Shown here in pieces: positions 7,850 to 16,145 of a DNA stretch of 64,000 bases. The notes under the pieces were generated by a model. It was not told the origin of the DNA. It did not search any database and was given only the letters and a program-made list of their open reading frames with translations. The DNA is from Pseudovibrio exalbescens. GTDB taxonomy: Bacteria; Pseudomonadota; Alphaproteobacteria; Rhizobiales; Stappiaceae. Where the stretch lies: the NCBI RefSeq assembly GCF_028737195.1, contig NZ_JAQZAJ010000005.1:186001-250000 (forward strand), read 5' to 3'. Every line of letters begins with the position of its first letter. The stretch's first letter is position 1. Position numbers and translations under genes: made by a program.

Positions 7850-9091
7850 ATGAAAACGACAAAACAACTCCCCATGCTGAAAGACCGAGCCATCATCTTG
7901 CTCGCCATTGGCCAGACCCTTGGCTGGGCCGGGCTCTACTACACTTTTCCGGCGTTGATCTTGCGCTGGGAGCACGCCTTTGGCTGGAGCAAGGCGGACC
8001 TGACCGGCGCCATCACGCTGGCAGTCCTGATTTCCGCGGTGTTCTCTCCGCTGGCTGGCCGCGTGATCGACCGGGGCTACGGCACCCAGATGATGGGCGG
8101 GTCTGCGGTGCTGGGTGGCATTGGCCTGATAGCGCTGGCGCAGGTGACCACCCTTTGGCAGTTCTATGGGGCGTGGGCGGTGATGGGCGTTGCCATGGCG
8201 GGCTGCCTCTACGAGCCCTGCTTCGCCATTTTGAACCGGGCACGGGGCATGAACGCCAAGAAGGGCATCATCTCCATTACGCTGGCTGCAGGTTTTGCCA
8301 GCACCCTTTGTTTTCCGGTGATGTATGCCGTTTCCGAGGCCTATGGCTGGGAAAACGCCGTGCTGTTTGCTGCGGGGCTGGTCATCTTCGTTGTCGCGCC
8401 GCTGTTGTGGCTGGGGACGCGCATGCTGGAGGCAGAAGGCATGGAAGAAGTCGAGACGCATGCGCAGGAAGCGGCGACGGGCACCTATGACTTCCTGAAA
8501 GGCTCTGTCTTCTGGTTTCTGGCCATCGGCTTTTCGTTGGGCGCGGTGCTGCACGGGGCAACCTTGCACCACCTGCTGCCGATCCTGGACAGCAAGGGTG
8601 TCTCCGCCGAGTTTGCCATTCTGATCGCTTCGCTGATTGGACCCATGCAGGTTGCTGGGCGGATCATCATCATGATGTTTGAACGGCACCTTTCGTTGAA
8701 CGCGGTGGTGAGCGGGGCGTTCTTGTTCATGTGCGCGGCGATTGTGCTGTTGCTGATCTCCGCTGGTGCGCCATGGCTTTTGGTCGGATTTGTGCTTCTG
8801 TTTGGTGGCGCTTATGGCACCACTAGCATTACGAGACCGCTGACCACGCGGGCCATTCTGGGCGGCAAAAACATTGGCTCCAAGTCAGGCGCGCTGGCCA
8901 TGCCGTATCTGATCGGCTCAGCCTCGGCGCCCTACCTTGGCTCGCTCCTTTGGGGCGCAGGCGGTTATGACCTGATGCTGTCCGCACTGGTGGTTTCCGG
9001 CCTTGCTGGCCTTGTGCTTTACACCGCAGCCTATCGCGCTTCCCAGCGGGGCGCGGGCACCATTGGGAAACCAACTACACAGCCAAGTTAA
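7850..9091 (+). CDS. Major facilitator superfamily transporter in the arsenic block
   Basis: The 413-aa protein has 12 predicted membrane spans and the MFS loop 2-3 motif in degenerate form (SPLAGRVIDRGYG). The N-terminal half begins LLAIGQTLGWAGLYYTFPAL, a pattern found in MFS proteins annotated as arsenite/antimonite or oxalate/formate-type carriers. It lies 79 nt after the ArsP-type permease in the same direction. Substrate is not readable from the sequence. Arsenic or an organoarsenical is an inference from context. No GAPDH partner gene is present, so the ArsJ pathway is not indicated. Confidence 0.8.
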   Translation: MKTTKQLPMLKDRAIILLAIGQTLGWAGLYYTFPALILRWEHAFGWSKADLTGAITLAVLISAVFSPLAGRVIDRGYGTQMMGGSAVLGGIGLIALAQVTTLWQFYGAWAVMGVAMAGCLYEPCFAILNRARGMNAKKGIISITLAAGFASTLCFPVMYAVSEAYGWENAVLFAAGLVIFVVAPLLWLGTRMLEAEGMEEVETHAQEAATGTYDFLKGSVFWFLAIGFSLGAVLHGATLHHLLPILDSKGVSAEFAILIASLIGPMQVAGRIIIMMFERHLSLNAVVSGAFLFMCAAIVLLLISAGAPWLLVGFVLLFGGAYGTTSITRPLTTRAILGGKNIGSKSGALAMPYLIGSASAPYLGSLLWGAGGYDLMLSALVVSGLAGLVLYTAAYRASQRGAGTIGKPTTQPS

Positions 9092-9295
9092 GGCTCTGGC
9101 AAGGGCAGATGACGAACAGTGCTGGTGCCTTAGCCCCAAATTGGCATATGATCACCTCCGAAACTGGCGGGCGGGTGCCTTAACATCATCCTGAGGGGAC
9201 GCGCTTGCCAGACCCTGCGAATTGAAAAAACAACAAGAAACCGCAGAAAAGCCCAAGCCGGTGCGCTGGCAAACGGGCTGACCGGAGACACTCCA

Positions 9296-9793
9296 ATGAG
9301 TCATCCAGAATACAACGTGCTCTTTCTATGTACCGGCAATGCCGCCCGCTCCTTGATGGCGGAGGTCATTCTCAACACAGGAGGGCGCGGGTGGTTCCAT
9401 GCTTTCTCGGCGGGATCACACCCCATGGAACATGCGCACCCCATGGCGATTGAGTTGCTCGACAAGCTTGACCTGCCTACTGGCGGCCTGCGCCCCAAAA
9501 GCTGGGATGAGTTCGCCAAGCCGGACGCGCCGAAGATGGATTTCGTTTTCACCGTATGCGATGCAGCTGCCGGTGAAACCTGCCCCATTTGGCCCGGTGC
9601 GCCCATGAGCATTCACTGGGGGGTGCCAGACCCGAAAATCGTTGAGGGAACGGAGGCGGAAAAGCGCCTTGCCTTCAGCGAAGCCTATCGGATGCTGAAC
9701 AACCGCATTTCCTTGTTCCTGAGCTTGCCAATTGCCTCTCTCGACGAGATGACCCTGCGCAATCAGCTTCAAGAAATTGGCGAGACGCAGTAA
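9296..9793 (+). CDS. arsC: Arsenate reductase, low-molecular-weight phosphatase type
   Basis: Reduces As(V) to As(III) so that it can be exported. The 165-aa protein has the phosphatase P-loop CxxxxxR as Cys12-TGNAA-Arg18, then VFTVCDAAAGETCPIWPG with the second and third redox Cys, and HWGVPDP near the catalytic Asp. The usual Ser in CTGNSARS is Ala here (CTGNAARS). It lies 204 nt after the MFS gene. GGAGACACTCC precedes the ATG. Confidence 0.92.
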   Translation: MSHPEYNVLFLCTGNAARSLMAEVILNTGGRGWFHAFSAGSHPMEHAHPMAIELLDKLDLPTGGLRPKSWDEFAKPDAPKMDFVFTVCDAAAGETCPIWPGAPMSIHWGVPDPKIVEGTEAEKRLAFSEAYRMLNNRISLFLSLPIASLDEMTLRNQLQEIGETQ

Positions 9794-9907
9794 GGCCTCT
9801 GGCCACGGAACTGGAAGGCGCTAGTTACCAGCCTGATTGGCGGAGGAGCGCGCCATTGCCCTTCAAGGGGCAGGTGGGCGTGCAACGGAACAGCTTTGCG
9901 AGGCTCT

Positions 9908-10678
9908 ATGTACAGACCAATCTTCTCACTCTGCCTGCTCGGTGCGGCCTTGTTTGCGAGCAGCATTCCCCACCTTGCCAACGCCCAAGACCGAAGCGTG
10001 AATGAGGAACGCATCTCTTTTCAGCAAGGGGCGTTTGGGGCGGAAATCCGAGGCACCATAAAGGGCGCGGAGATCAAGGATTACCTGATTGGTGTTGAAG
10101 GCGGGCAAATCCTCACCGTCACCATGAAAAGTGACAGTGCTGCCAGTTACTTCAACGTGATACCGCCCAGCGAAAGCGACGCGGCCACCTTTATCGGCTC
10201 CACAAGCGGCGAAAGATATAGAGGGCTTTTGGCCGAGGGCGGCGACTACACCATCCGGGTCTACATGATGCGCAGTGCTGCCCGTCGGGATGAAGAGGCG
10301 AACTATGCCATTGACGTGGCCGTGAGATCAGAAGGCGTGAGCGCGCAAGGGCCCGGTGCAACTGATGCGCTGATCCCCAACACCCTGTTTCATGCACGCG
10401 GTGAGCTGAGGTGTGCCATTGCGACTGCACCGGACGTCAACAGATGCTCCTTCGGGGTGATCCGCCGCGGCGAAGGTTCAGCAACAATTGTGGTGACCAA
10501 GCCCGACCTGACCACGCGCGGCTTGTATTTTGAGAAAGGCAACTTCACCCGCGCCGATGACTTCAACCCCATGAACGCAGAGGAAGTGCGGCAAGCCACC
10601 CGCGAAGGCGATGAAACCATTGTCCAACTCGGGCAAGACCGGTTTGTGATCTATGATGCGATCCTGTTTGGTGGCTAA
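9908..10678 (+). CDS. Secreted protein, PliG-like/pre-peptidase beta-sandwich (function unassigned)
   Basis: This 256-aa protein has a clear Sec signal peptide (residues 1-24, cleavage after HLANA). The next ~110 residues (GTIKGAEIKDYLIGVEGGQ, SYFNVIPP, DYTIRVYMMRSAARRDEEANY) resemble small periplasmic proteins often annotated as g-type lysozyme inhibitor or bacterial pre-peptidase-like domains. The C-terminal part (CSFGVIRRGEGSATIVV ... RFVIYDAILFGG) contains two Cys that could pair. The start is the ATG at 9908 after GAGG; a TTG 12 nt upstream is possible. The stop codon overlaps the convergent acetyltransferase by 4 nt. Confidence 0.65.
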   Translation: MYRPIFSLCLLGAALFASSIPHLANAQDRSVNEERISFQQGAFGAEIRGTIKGAEIKDYLIGVEGGQILTVTMKSDSAASYFNVIPPSESDAATFIGSTSGERYRGLLAEGGDYTIRVYMMRSAARRDEEANYAIDVAVRSEGVSAQGPGATDALIPNTLFHARGELRCAIATAPDVNRCSFGVIRRGEGSATIVVTKPDLTTRGLYFEKGNFTRADDFNPMNAEEVRQATREGDETIVQLGQDRFVIYDAILFGG

Positions 10679-11118
10679 AGAGCCCGCTTAACAGGCTTGC
10701 TCATGAAAATGCGGTTGCCTTCCGACCCCGTGACCTGCCAGCCCAGACGCTCGTAAATGGCCACGTTGTCTGGCATCAAACGATGGGTCGTCAAATCGAT
10801 GCTGGCCGCGCCGAACTGCGCTGCATGCGCCTCGACCGTAGCCACGAGTGCGCGTGCAAGCCCCTGCCCCGCCGCTTCCGGCCTGACCGCCAGATTGGCA
10901 ATATGCACCACGTCTTCATGTTGCCCGGCAACAATGCCAGCCATGATGTTGCCTTCGTGCCGGACGACCCAGACATGGCGTGCTGCAATGTCTTCTGCCA
11001 GCCCATCGGCAACCGGCGGCAAATCATCCACGATGCCGACATACCGGGCATAGGCTGCAAGGACGCAGGCCCTCAAGCCCTCCGCATCCTCTGGTGTGGC
11101 GCGCTCTATTTCAGGCAC
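10675..11118 (-). CDS. GNAT-family N-acetyltransferase
   Basis: The 147-aa protein shows the GNAT core: IERATPEDAEGLRACV at the N-terminus, HIANLAVRPEAAGQGLARALVATVE (acetyl-CoA-binding Q/GxGxG/A form), and NVAIYERLGWQVTG. The substrate is unknown. I chose GTG at 11118 because AAAGGGA lies upstream and the domain begins there. A longer frame to 11268 adds a Cys-rich stretch unlike the family. It is convergent with the secreted-protein gene, with overlapping stops. Confidence 0.82.
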   Translation of the reverse strand: MPEIERATPEDAEGLRACVLAAYARYVGIVDDLPPVADGLAEDIAARHVWVVRHEGNIMAGIVAGQHEDVVHIANLAVRPEAAGQGLARALVATVEAHAAQFGAASIDLTTHRLMPDNVAIYERLGWQVTGSEGNRIFMSKPVKRAL

Positions 11119-11218
11119 ACTGTTCCCTTTCTGGTTACTGCGGCAGGTATGCTGCTGGAAATGGAGCGCGCTTGCAATCTCGCCAAACCTGAAAGCTGTG
11201 CGGAATGGGCGAACCGCC

Positions 11219-11620
11219 CTAGTCGAACAGCGGGCCGCCGAACATGCGCACTGCCCTGTACATGGCATGGCGGCGGATGTAAGGCACCTTCAGAACCTCC
11301 ATGGCTTCCAGAAAGATGTCATCGGCCTGCTTGCGCGTGGGCTTTTCGGGGCCGTTTGGCCCTCGGATCACGCCAAATTCGTAGAGATAATCATGAACCA
11401 CTGCAGCTTTGGCATGAAGGCCACCTGGAGAAATGAGCCAACGGAACGGGCGTGGCACGGAGGCCAGGTCCGTCTCGAAGCCCATGGGCACCAGCACATA
11501 CCGCGGTCCATCCTCACTGCCCAGATAATACCGGAAAGAGCAGAGCAGCTGATACATGCCCGCGCCATCCTTCTCGCGTTGCAGAACACGGATATCAAGT
11601 GGATCTGTGAAACTGGACAT
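11219..11620 (-). CDS. DUF1353 family protein
   Basis: The 133-aa protein has the DUF1353 signature: VPMGFETDLASVPRPFRWL, then AAVVHDYLYE, and a C-terminal RRHAMYRAVRMFGG. Proteins of this family are common in phages and in bacterial accessory regions. No biochemical function is established. The start at 11620 has AAAGGGG upstream; a start at 11650 is possible but without a better site. No other phage gene is nearby. Confidence 0.8.
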   Translation of the reverse strand: MSSFTDPLDIRVLQREKDGAGMYQLLCSFRYYLGSEDGPRYVLVPMGFETDLASVPRPFRWLISPGGLHAKAAVVHDYLYEFGVIRGPNGPEKPTRKQADDIFLEAMEVLKVPYIRRHAMYRAVRMFGGPLFD

Positions 11621-11936
11621 GGGCTGGGCATCCCCTTTGCTCGGCACCAAAGCAGAAATGACTCGCTCAAGAATAGCTGCATGATGAACAAGGTGCCCGT
11701 TTAAAGTGTTGTTGTTCCGAGAATTTGCGGTGCCGCAAGCAACGATCAGGCCTCAATATCCGCCAGATATCCAGCTGTTCACCTGCTCGCTGTGGGTGAT
11801 AGCTCACGACAGACGGCTGCCCTCGTGAATCTCACCGGTAAAACACTGCAAAGGGGTGACTTTTCTCTCATTCGTTGCTAGGCACTAGCCCAACGTGTTT
11901 TGCAATTTGACGATCAGTTAAAGGCGTAATTTTCCG
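11621..11936. other. Intergenic region upstream of glyS
   Basis: 316 bp between the divergent DUF1353 gene and glyS. It must hold the glyS promoter. A TTGACG at about 11908 and a TAATTT near 11930 are spaced too tightly to call. No riboswitch or leader peptide with Gly codons was found. Confidence 0.4.
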
Positions 11937-14174
11937 ATGCCCGATCTTCTCCTCGAACTCTTCAGCGAGGAAATCCCTGCCCGTATGCAGCGACGTGCCG
12001 CTGAAGACCTGAAATCACTGGTGACCAACGCTCTTGTTGATGCTGGCCTGACCTATGAAGGTGCGAAGGCGTTTGTGACGCCGCGCCGTCTGGCCCTGCA
12101 GGTGGCGGGTTTGCCTACCGGCTCTCAGGCAACGCGCGAAGAGCGCAAGGGTCCACGTGTTGGCGCACCGGAAAAGGCACTTGAAGGGTTCCTGCGTGGT
12201 GCGGGCCTTGCCTCCATTGAAGAGGCGCAGGTGCAGAGCGACCCCAAAAAGGGTGAGTTCTACGTTGCCGTGATTGAAAAACCGGGCCGCGACACCACCG
12301 ACATCGTGGCAGACGTGATGCCGGGCATCATCCGCAACTTCCCATGGCCGAAGTCTCAGCGCTGGGGTACAGGCAGCCTGAAGTGGGTGCGCCCGCTGCA
12401 TTCCATCGTGTGTACCTTTGGACCGGAAACGGAAGAGCCTGAAGTGATCCCCTTCGAGGTGGATGGAATCAAGTCTGGCAACATGACCAAGGGCCACCGT
12501 TTCATGGCACCCGAGGCGTTTGAAGTGCGCCGTCTTGAGGACTACCAGAGCAAGCTGGAAGCTCACAAGGTGGTGCTGGATACGGAACGTCGCAAGGACA
12601 TGATCCTGCACGATGCCAAGAACGCTGCGACTGCGCTTGGCCTTGAGCTGGTTGAAGATGCGGGCCTACTGGAAGAAGTGGCGGGCCTGAACGAGTGGCC
12701 TTCGGTGCTCATCGGTTCCTTTGAGGAAGACTTCCTTGAAATTCCAGATGAAGCGGTTCAGCTGACCATCAAGGTGAACCAGAAGAATTTCGTGCTTCGC
12801 GATCCCAAGAGCGGCAAGCTTTCCAACAAGTTTGCGCTGACCACCAACATTGAAGCCAGCGATGGCGGCAAGAAGATCATTGCTGGTAACGAGAAGGTGG
12901 TGCGGGCACGCTTGTCTGACGCCAAGTTCTTCTGGGATACAGACCTGAAGACCAAGCTGGAAAGCAACCTGACCAAGCTGGAAGACATCGTGTTCCACGA
13001 GAAGCTTGGCACCGTTGCAGCGCGCACCCAGCGTCTGGAACACCTTTCCGCTGAGATCGCACCGCTTGTGGGTGCAGACGTGGACAAGGCGCGCCGCGCG
13101 GCAAAGCTGGCGAAGGCTGACCTTGTTTCTGCAATGGTCTACGAGTTCCCTGAGTTGCAGGGTTTGATGGGCCGTTATTACGCCGAAGCACAGGGCGAAG
13201 ACGCCGCTGTTTCTCAGGCAATCGAGGACCACTACAAGCCAGCAGGTGCTGCGGATGACGTGCCGACCGGCCCTGTTTCAATTGCTGTGGCACTGGCGGA
13301 CAAGATCGACATCCTCACCGGCTTCTGGGCCATTGACGAAAAGCCGACCGGCTCCAAAGACCCTTACGCCCTGCGCCGTGCCGCGCTCGGTGTGATCCGT
13401 CTTGTGCTGGACAATGACCTGCGCCTGCCACTACGCGACGTGCTGGTGCAGAGCCTGCGCCGGAACCTTGCGGATGTTGCAGCTGCACGCGGTGAAGGCG
13501 CCCTGAAGGACCTGCCATTCATTGGCAAGGGCGAAGCAGGCGAGAGCGTTGTAAAGGAGATCTTCGCTCTGGTTTCCAAGGCTGCTGACACGGTGCTCGA
13601 CAAGATCTCCGACAAGGTGCCGGAAACCCCACTGGAAAGCGGCCTGATTGATGATCTGCTTGGCTTCTTCGCGGACCGCCTGAAGGTGGTTCTGAAGGAC
13701 AAGGGCGTTCGCCATGACCTGATCGATGCGGTTTTTGCCCTGGGCGATCAGGACGACGTGGCGCTGATCGTGAAGCGCACGGAAGCACTGGGTGAGCTGC
13801 TGGGCTCTGAAGACGGTGTGAACCTTCTTGCAGGCTACAAGCGGGCAGCAAACATTCTGCGTGCGGAAGAAAAGAAGGACGGCGCGCCTGTAGAGGGCGA
13901 CCCATCTGACGCGCTGCTTTCCGAGAAGGCTGAGATTGAACTGACAGGTGCAATCAACACCGCCATCAAGGAAGTTGCACCGCTGGTTGCAGCAGAAGAC
14001 TATTCTGGAGCGATGGCCGCATTGGCCAAGCTGCGCGGCCCGGTGGATGCGTTCTTTGTAGACATTCACGTGAACGCGGAGGACGCAGAGGTGCGCCAGA
14101 ACCGCCTGCGCATTCTCTCGCAGATCCGTAGTGCCATGCATCAGGTTGCCGACTTCTCCAAGATCTCCGGCTGA
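11937..14174 (+). CDS. glyS: Glycyl-tRNA synthetase beta subunit
   Basis: Non-catalytic, tRNA-recognising subunit of alpha2beta2 GlyRS. The 745-aa sequence begins [18 protein letters not shown], typical for GlyS, and includes [42 protein letters not shown]-like [14 protein letters not shown], and a C-terminal anticodon-binding-like region ([19 protein letters not shown]). Its partner glyQ is 7.5 kb upstream. The intervening genes are unrelated to translation. Confidence 0.97.
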   Translation: MPDLLLELFSEEIPARMQRRAAEDLKSLVTNALVDAGLTYEGAKAFVTPRRLALQVAGLPTGSQATREERKGPRVGAPEKALEGFLRGAGLASIEEAQVQSDPKKGEFYVAVIEKPGRDTTDIVADVMPGIIRNFPWPKSQRWGTGSLKWVRPLHSIVCTFGPETEEPEVIPFEVDGIKSGNMTKGHRFMAPEAFEVRRLEDYQSKLEAHKVVLDTERRKDMILHDAKNAATALGLELVEDAGLLEEVAGLNEWPSVLIGSFEEDFLEIPDEAVQLTIKVNQKNFVLRDPKSGKLSNKFALTTNIEASDGGKKIIAGNEKVVRARLSDAKFFWDTDLKTKLESNLTKLEDIVFHEKLGTVAARTQRLEHLSAEIAPLVGADVDKARRAAKLAKADLVSAMVYEFPELQGLMGRYYAEAQGEDAAVSQAIEDHYKPAGAADDVPTGPVSIAVALADKIDILTGFWAIDEKPTGSKDPYALRRAALGVIRLVLDNDLRLPLRDVLVQSLRRNLADVAAARGEGALKDLPFIGKGEAGESVVKEIFALVSKAADTVLDKISDKVPETPLESGLIDDLLGFFADRLKVVLKDKGVRHDLIDAVFALGDQDDVALIVKRTEALGELLGSEDGVNLLAGYKRAANILRAEEKKDGAPVEGDPSDALLSEKAEIELTGAINTAIKEVAPLVAAEDYSGAMAALAKLRGPVDAFFVDIHVNAEDAEVRQNRLRILSQIRSAMHQVADFSKISG

Positions 14175-14202
14175 GCCTGATCCACACCACCACGATGACA
14201 GA

Positions 14203-14239
14203 AAGGCCCGCGCGTTTGTTCGCTGCGGGCCTTATCTTT
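14203..14239 (+). terminator. Rho-independent terminator of glyS
   Basis: A perfect 9-bp stem AAGGCCCGC / GCGGGCCTT with a 13-nt loop, then a moderately T-rich tail (ATCTTTCTT), between convergent glyS and the LysR gene. Confidence 0.75.
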
Positions 14240-14252
14240 CTTGGGTACACGG

Positions 14253-15164
14253 TTAGCGTGGCAGGGCTTCTTGCAGCTCCACGTCGCTGCTGAGCTTGTG
14301 CTTGAGCCATTTGTGGAACTGCAACACGCTCTTGTTTCGCAGCGCTCCGTGACGGGTGACGAACCAATAGGCGATACCCGTTGGCACGCGGTGGCGGAAT
14401 GGCGCCACCAGGAGGCCTGAATGAAGCGCATCTGCTGCCAGCGTGTCCCACCCCAGGAACACCCCCTGCCCGCCAATGACCGCCTCCAAACACAGGGATG
14501 AGTTGGAATAAGCTGTGCCCTGCGAGATGATGGAGGACTTGAGGCCCAACGGCTCCAGCCATGTGTCCCACGTGAACTGGGAGTGCATGTCTCTGACAAT
14601 GGGCATACGCGCCAGATCAGAAGGATCCTTGAGCTGCTCGGCAAGGGATGGGCTGCAGACGGGAAAGATATAGTGATTGCAAAGCTTGTCCGCTGTCACA
14701 TCGCCCTCAACCTTCTTGGTGACGCGAATGCCCACATCCACATCAGAGGTGTTGAGGTCGACGATCTTTTCGCTCGCTTCAACACGCAGGCGGATTTCCG
14801 GATGCTGCGTGACGAAATCATTGAGGCGCTTAACCAGCCATTTTTCCGTAAAGACGGGTGCTGCGGAAATAGTGAGCGTTTCCTCCCGGTCGCGATCTGC
14901 CAGTGCAATGGCCTCTGAAAGGCGGTGCATGCCAGCGGTAAGCCCCTCGCAGATGAGGGCTCCGCTGTCTGTGAGCACAAGACCACCGCCCGGTTTGCGC
15001 GTGAAGATGGTGCGGCCGAGCTGCTCTTCCGTCCGATGAATCTGCTGGCTGATGGCGCCGCTGGTGACGCCCATTTCTTCGGCGGCCGCCTTAAGGCTAC
15101 CTAAACGGCCGACGGCTTCGACTGCCCTGAGGCCTGCCAAACTGACTTGATTGAGGTTTCGCAT
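14253..15164 (-). CDS. LysR-family transcriptional regulator (GcvA-like)
   Basis: The 303-aa protein has an N-terminal LysR helix-turn-helix (LKAAAEEMGVTSGAISQQIH, residues ~24-43) and a substrate-binding effector domain (TLTISAAPVFTEKWLVKRL, SDVDVGIRV). The pattern matches the GcvA/AmpR branch. It is divergent from a short reading frame at 15264, which is its nearest candidate target. The effector is unknown. Confidence 0.9.
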   Translation of the reverse strand: MRNLNQVSLAGLRAVEAVGRLGSLKAAAEEMGVTSGAISQQIHRTEEQLGRTIFTRKPGGGLVLTDSGALICEGLTAGMHRLSEAIALADRDREETLTISAAPVFTEKWLVKRLNDFVTQHPEIRLRVEASEKIVDLNTSDVDVGIRVTKKVEGDVTADKLCNHYIFPVCSPSLAEQLKDPSDLARMPIVRDMHSQFTWDTWLEPLGLKSSIISQGTAYSNSSLCLEAVIGGQGVFLGWDTLAADALHSGLLVAPFRHRVPTGIAYWFVTRHGALRNKSVLQFHKWLKHKLSSDVELQEALPR

Positions 15165-15263
15165 ATAGCGCCGCTAAAGTGGTGTTCAGAAATCAGAGAT
15201 GGCGCAAGCTTAAATGTGTTCTCATATTGATGCCATTACAAACAAAAATAAATGAGACCCCCA

Positions 15264-15446
15264 ATGACAAAATTGTTCAAGACACTCTCTCAGACCCTTG
15301 GCGGCAATCGGGCCGTCTCGCAGAAGTCCAAGCCAGCCCAGCGGGCAGGCTACTGCGACAACCCACTTTCGCATCCGCAGTTGCGTCAGATGACGCGCCA
15401 CCAGCTGGATGACGTTTATATCGATCCGCGCAACATCGGGTCGTGA
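15264..15446 (+). CDS. Small protein, possibly DUF1127-like
   Basis: A 60-aa frame, divergent from the LysR gene. The C-terminal half (HPQLRQMTRHQLDDVYIDPRN) is weakly reminiscent of the DUF1127 pattern, in which a basic helix is followed by L-x-D-I/V. The two halves of the protein are rich in Gln, Arg and Ser. Start at 15264 preferred; an in-frame ATG at 15252 is an alternative. Support is the hairpin directly after the stop and its regulator-linked position. Confidence 0.5.
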   Translation: MTKLFKTLSQTLGGNRAVSQKSKPAQRAGYCDNPLSHPQLRQMTRHQLDDVYIDPRNIGS

Positions 15447-15447
15447 G

Positions 15448-15485
15448 CGAGTGCGCCGGTTCCCATTCCTCCACCGGCGCACTCG
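15448..15485. terminator. Strong hairpin between convergent genes, no U-tract
   Basis: A perfect 13-bp inverted repeat (CGAGTGCGCCGGT / ACCGGCGCACTCG) with a 12-nt loop lies directly between the stop codons of the small gene and the Mpo1-like gene. There is no T-run on either strand, so termination would need Rho or the hairpin is an mRNA 3'-end stabiliser. Confidence 0.6.
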
Positions 15486-15494
15486 ACGACATCC

Positions 15495-15977
15495 TTAGTA
15501 CGGGATGCCAACCTTCCTGTAGAGGAAGTGCAAGAGCCATGCAGGACCAATCAAAAGGAACTGCACATCCTTGAAAAAGGATGGCTTCTTGCCTTCGATC
15601 TTGTGGCCGATGAACTGGCCAACCCAAGCCACAACAAAGACGATCAGAGCCGTTTGCCAAAGCGGCAGGCTGAAGCTGTAGCTGGCGTTGATCCAGAGGC
15701 ACAGCGCCGCAATGGCTGCCATGCCAACGGCCAAGGTGACGGACAGCGTTAGATAATACAGCACGGCAAGGCCAAGCACGATGGTGCACCAATTGAGATA
15801 TGGCACACCCTGAAACACTGCGGGCACCGGCAGGCTCCACAGCAGCGCTGTGACCGTCCAAACGATGACCGGAACGCAAATCCAGTGAATGAGCTTGTTG
15901 TGGCCGTTCTGATGACTGTCGCCATATTCGGCAAGCAGGCGGTCGATGCGCCGCCGGCTGGTATCTGAAACTCCCAT
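15495..15977 (-). CDS. Mpo1-like / DUF962 membrane protein
   Basis: The 160-aa protein has 4 predicted membrane spans. Landmarks match the Mpo1 (YGL010w) family: LAEYGDSHQNGHNKLIHWIC with conserved His, and WVGQFIGHKIEGKKPSFFKD near the C-terminus. Yeast Mpo1 is an Fe(II)-dependent dioxygenase in alpha-oxidation of 2-hydroxy fatty acids. Whether bacterial members do the same is not established. The conserved His pairs (HNKLIH, QFIGH) are present here. Confidence 0.85.
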   Translation of the reverse strand: MGVSDTSRRRIDRLLAEYGDSHQNGHNKLIHWICVPVIVWTVTALLWSLPVPAVFQGVPYLNWCTIVLGLAVLYYLTLSVTLAVGMAAIAALCLWINASYSFSLPLWQTALIVFVVAWVGQFIGHKIEGKKPSFFKDVQFLLIGPAWLLHFLYRKVGIPY

Positions 15978-16087
15978 GTTTCCCTCCCAGTTTACATGGA
16001 GGTCTTAAGGTGCCGCAGGGTGATGGCAGTTACAACTGCGGCCTTCGGGGGAGTTAGAACTGCGAAAGGCCAGTGCCTGACATGAAT

Positions 16088-16125
16088 ACAGCGGCCCCGA
16101 AACCGAGGCCGCTGTTTGTTTTTCT
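16088..16125. terminator. Hairpin terminator between the Mpo1-like and NhaC-type genes
   Basis: A perfect 9-bp stem ACAGCGGCC / GGCCGCTGT is followed on the plus strand by TTGTTTTTCT. It lies 21 nt beyond the minus-strand NhaC-type stop. The T-run is on the plus strand, so it may act bidirectionally or block antisense transcription into the transporter gene. Confidence 0.6.
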
Positions 16126-16145
16126 GGAAGGTTTATTGCTTTGAG

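Noticed and set aside
9215-9283. Short frame before arsC starting TTG and ending in a TGA near 9280
   Set aside because: Only about 20 codons, no ribosome site; possibly a remnant, not supportable as a gene.
11219-11620. Prophage remnant around the DUF1353 gene
   Set aside because: No other phage gene, integrase or attachment repeat is visible nearby.
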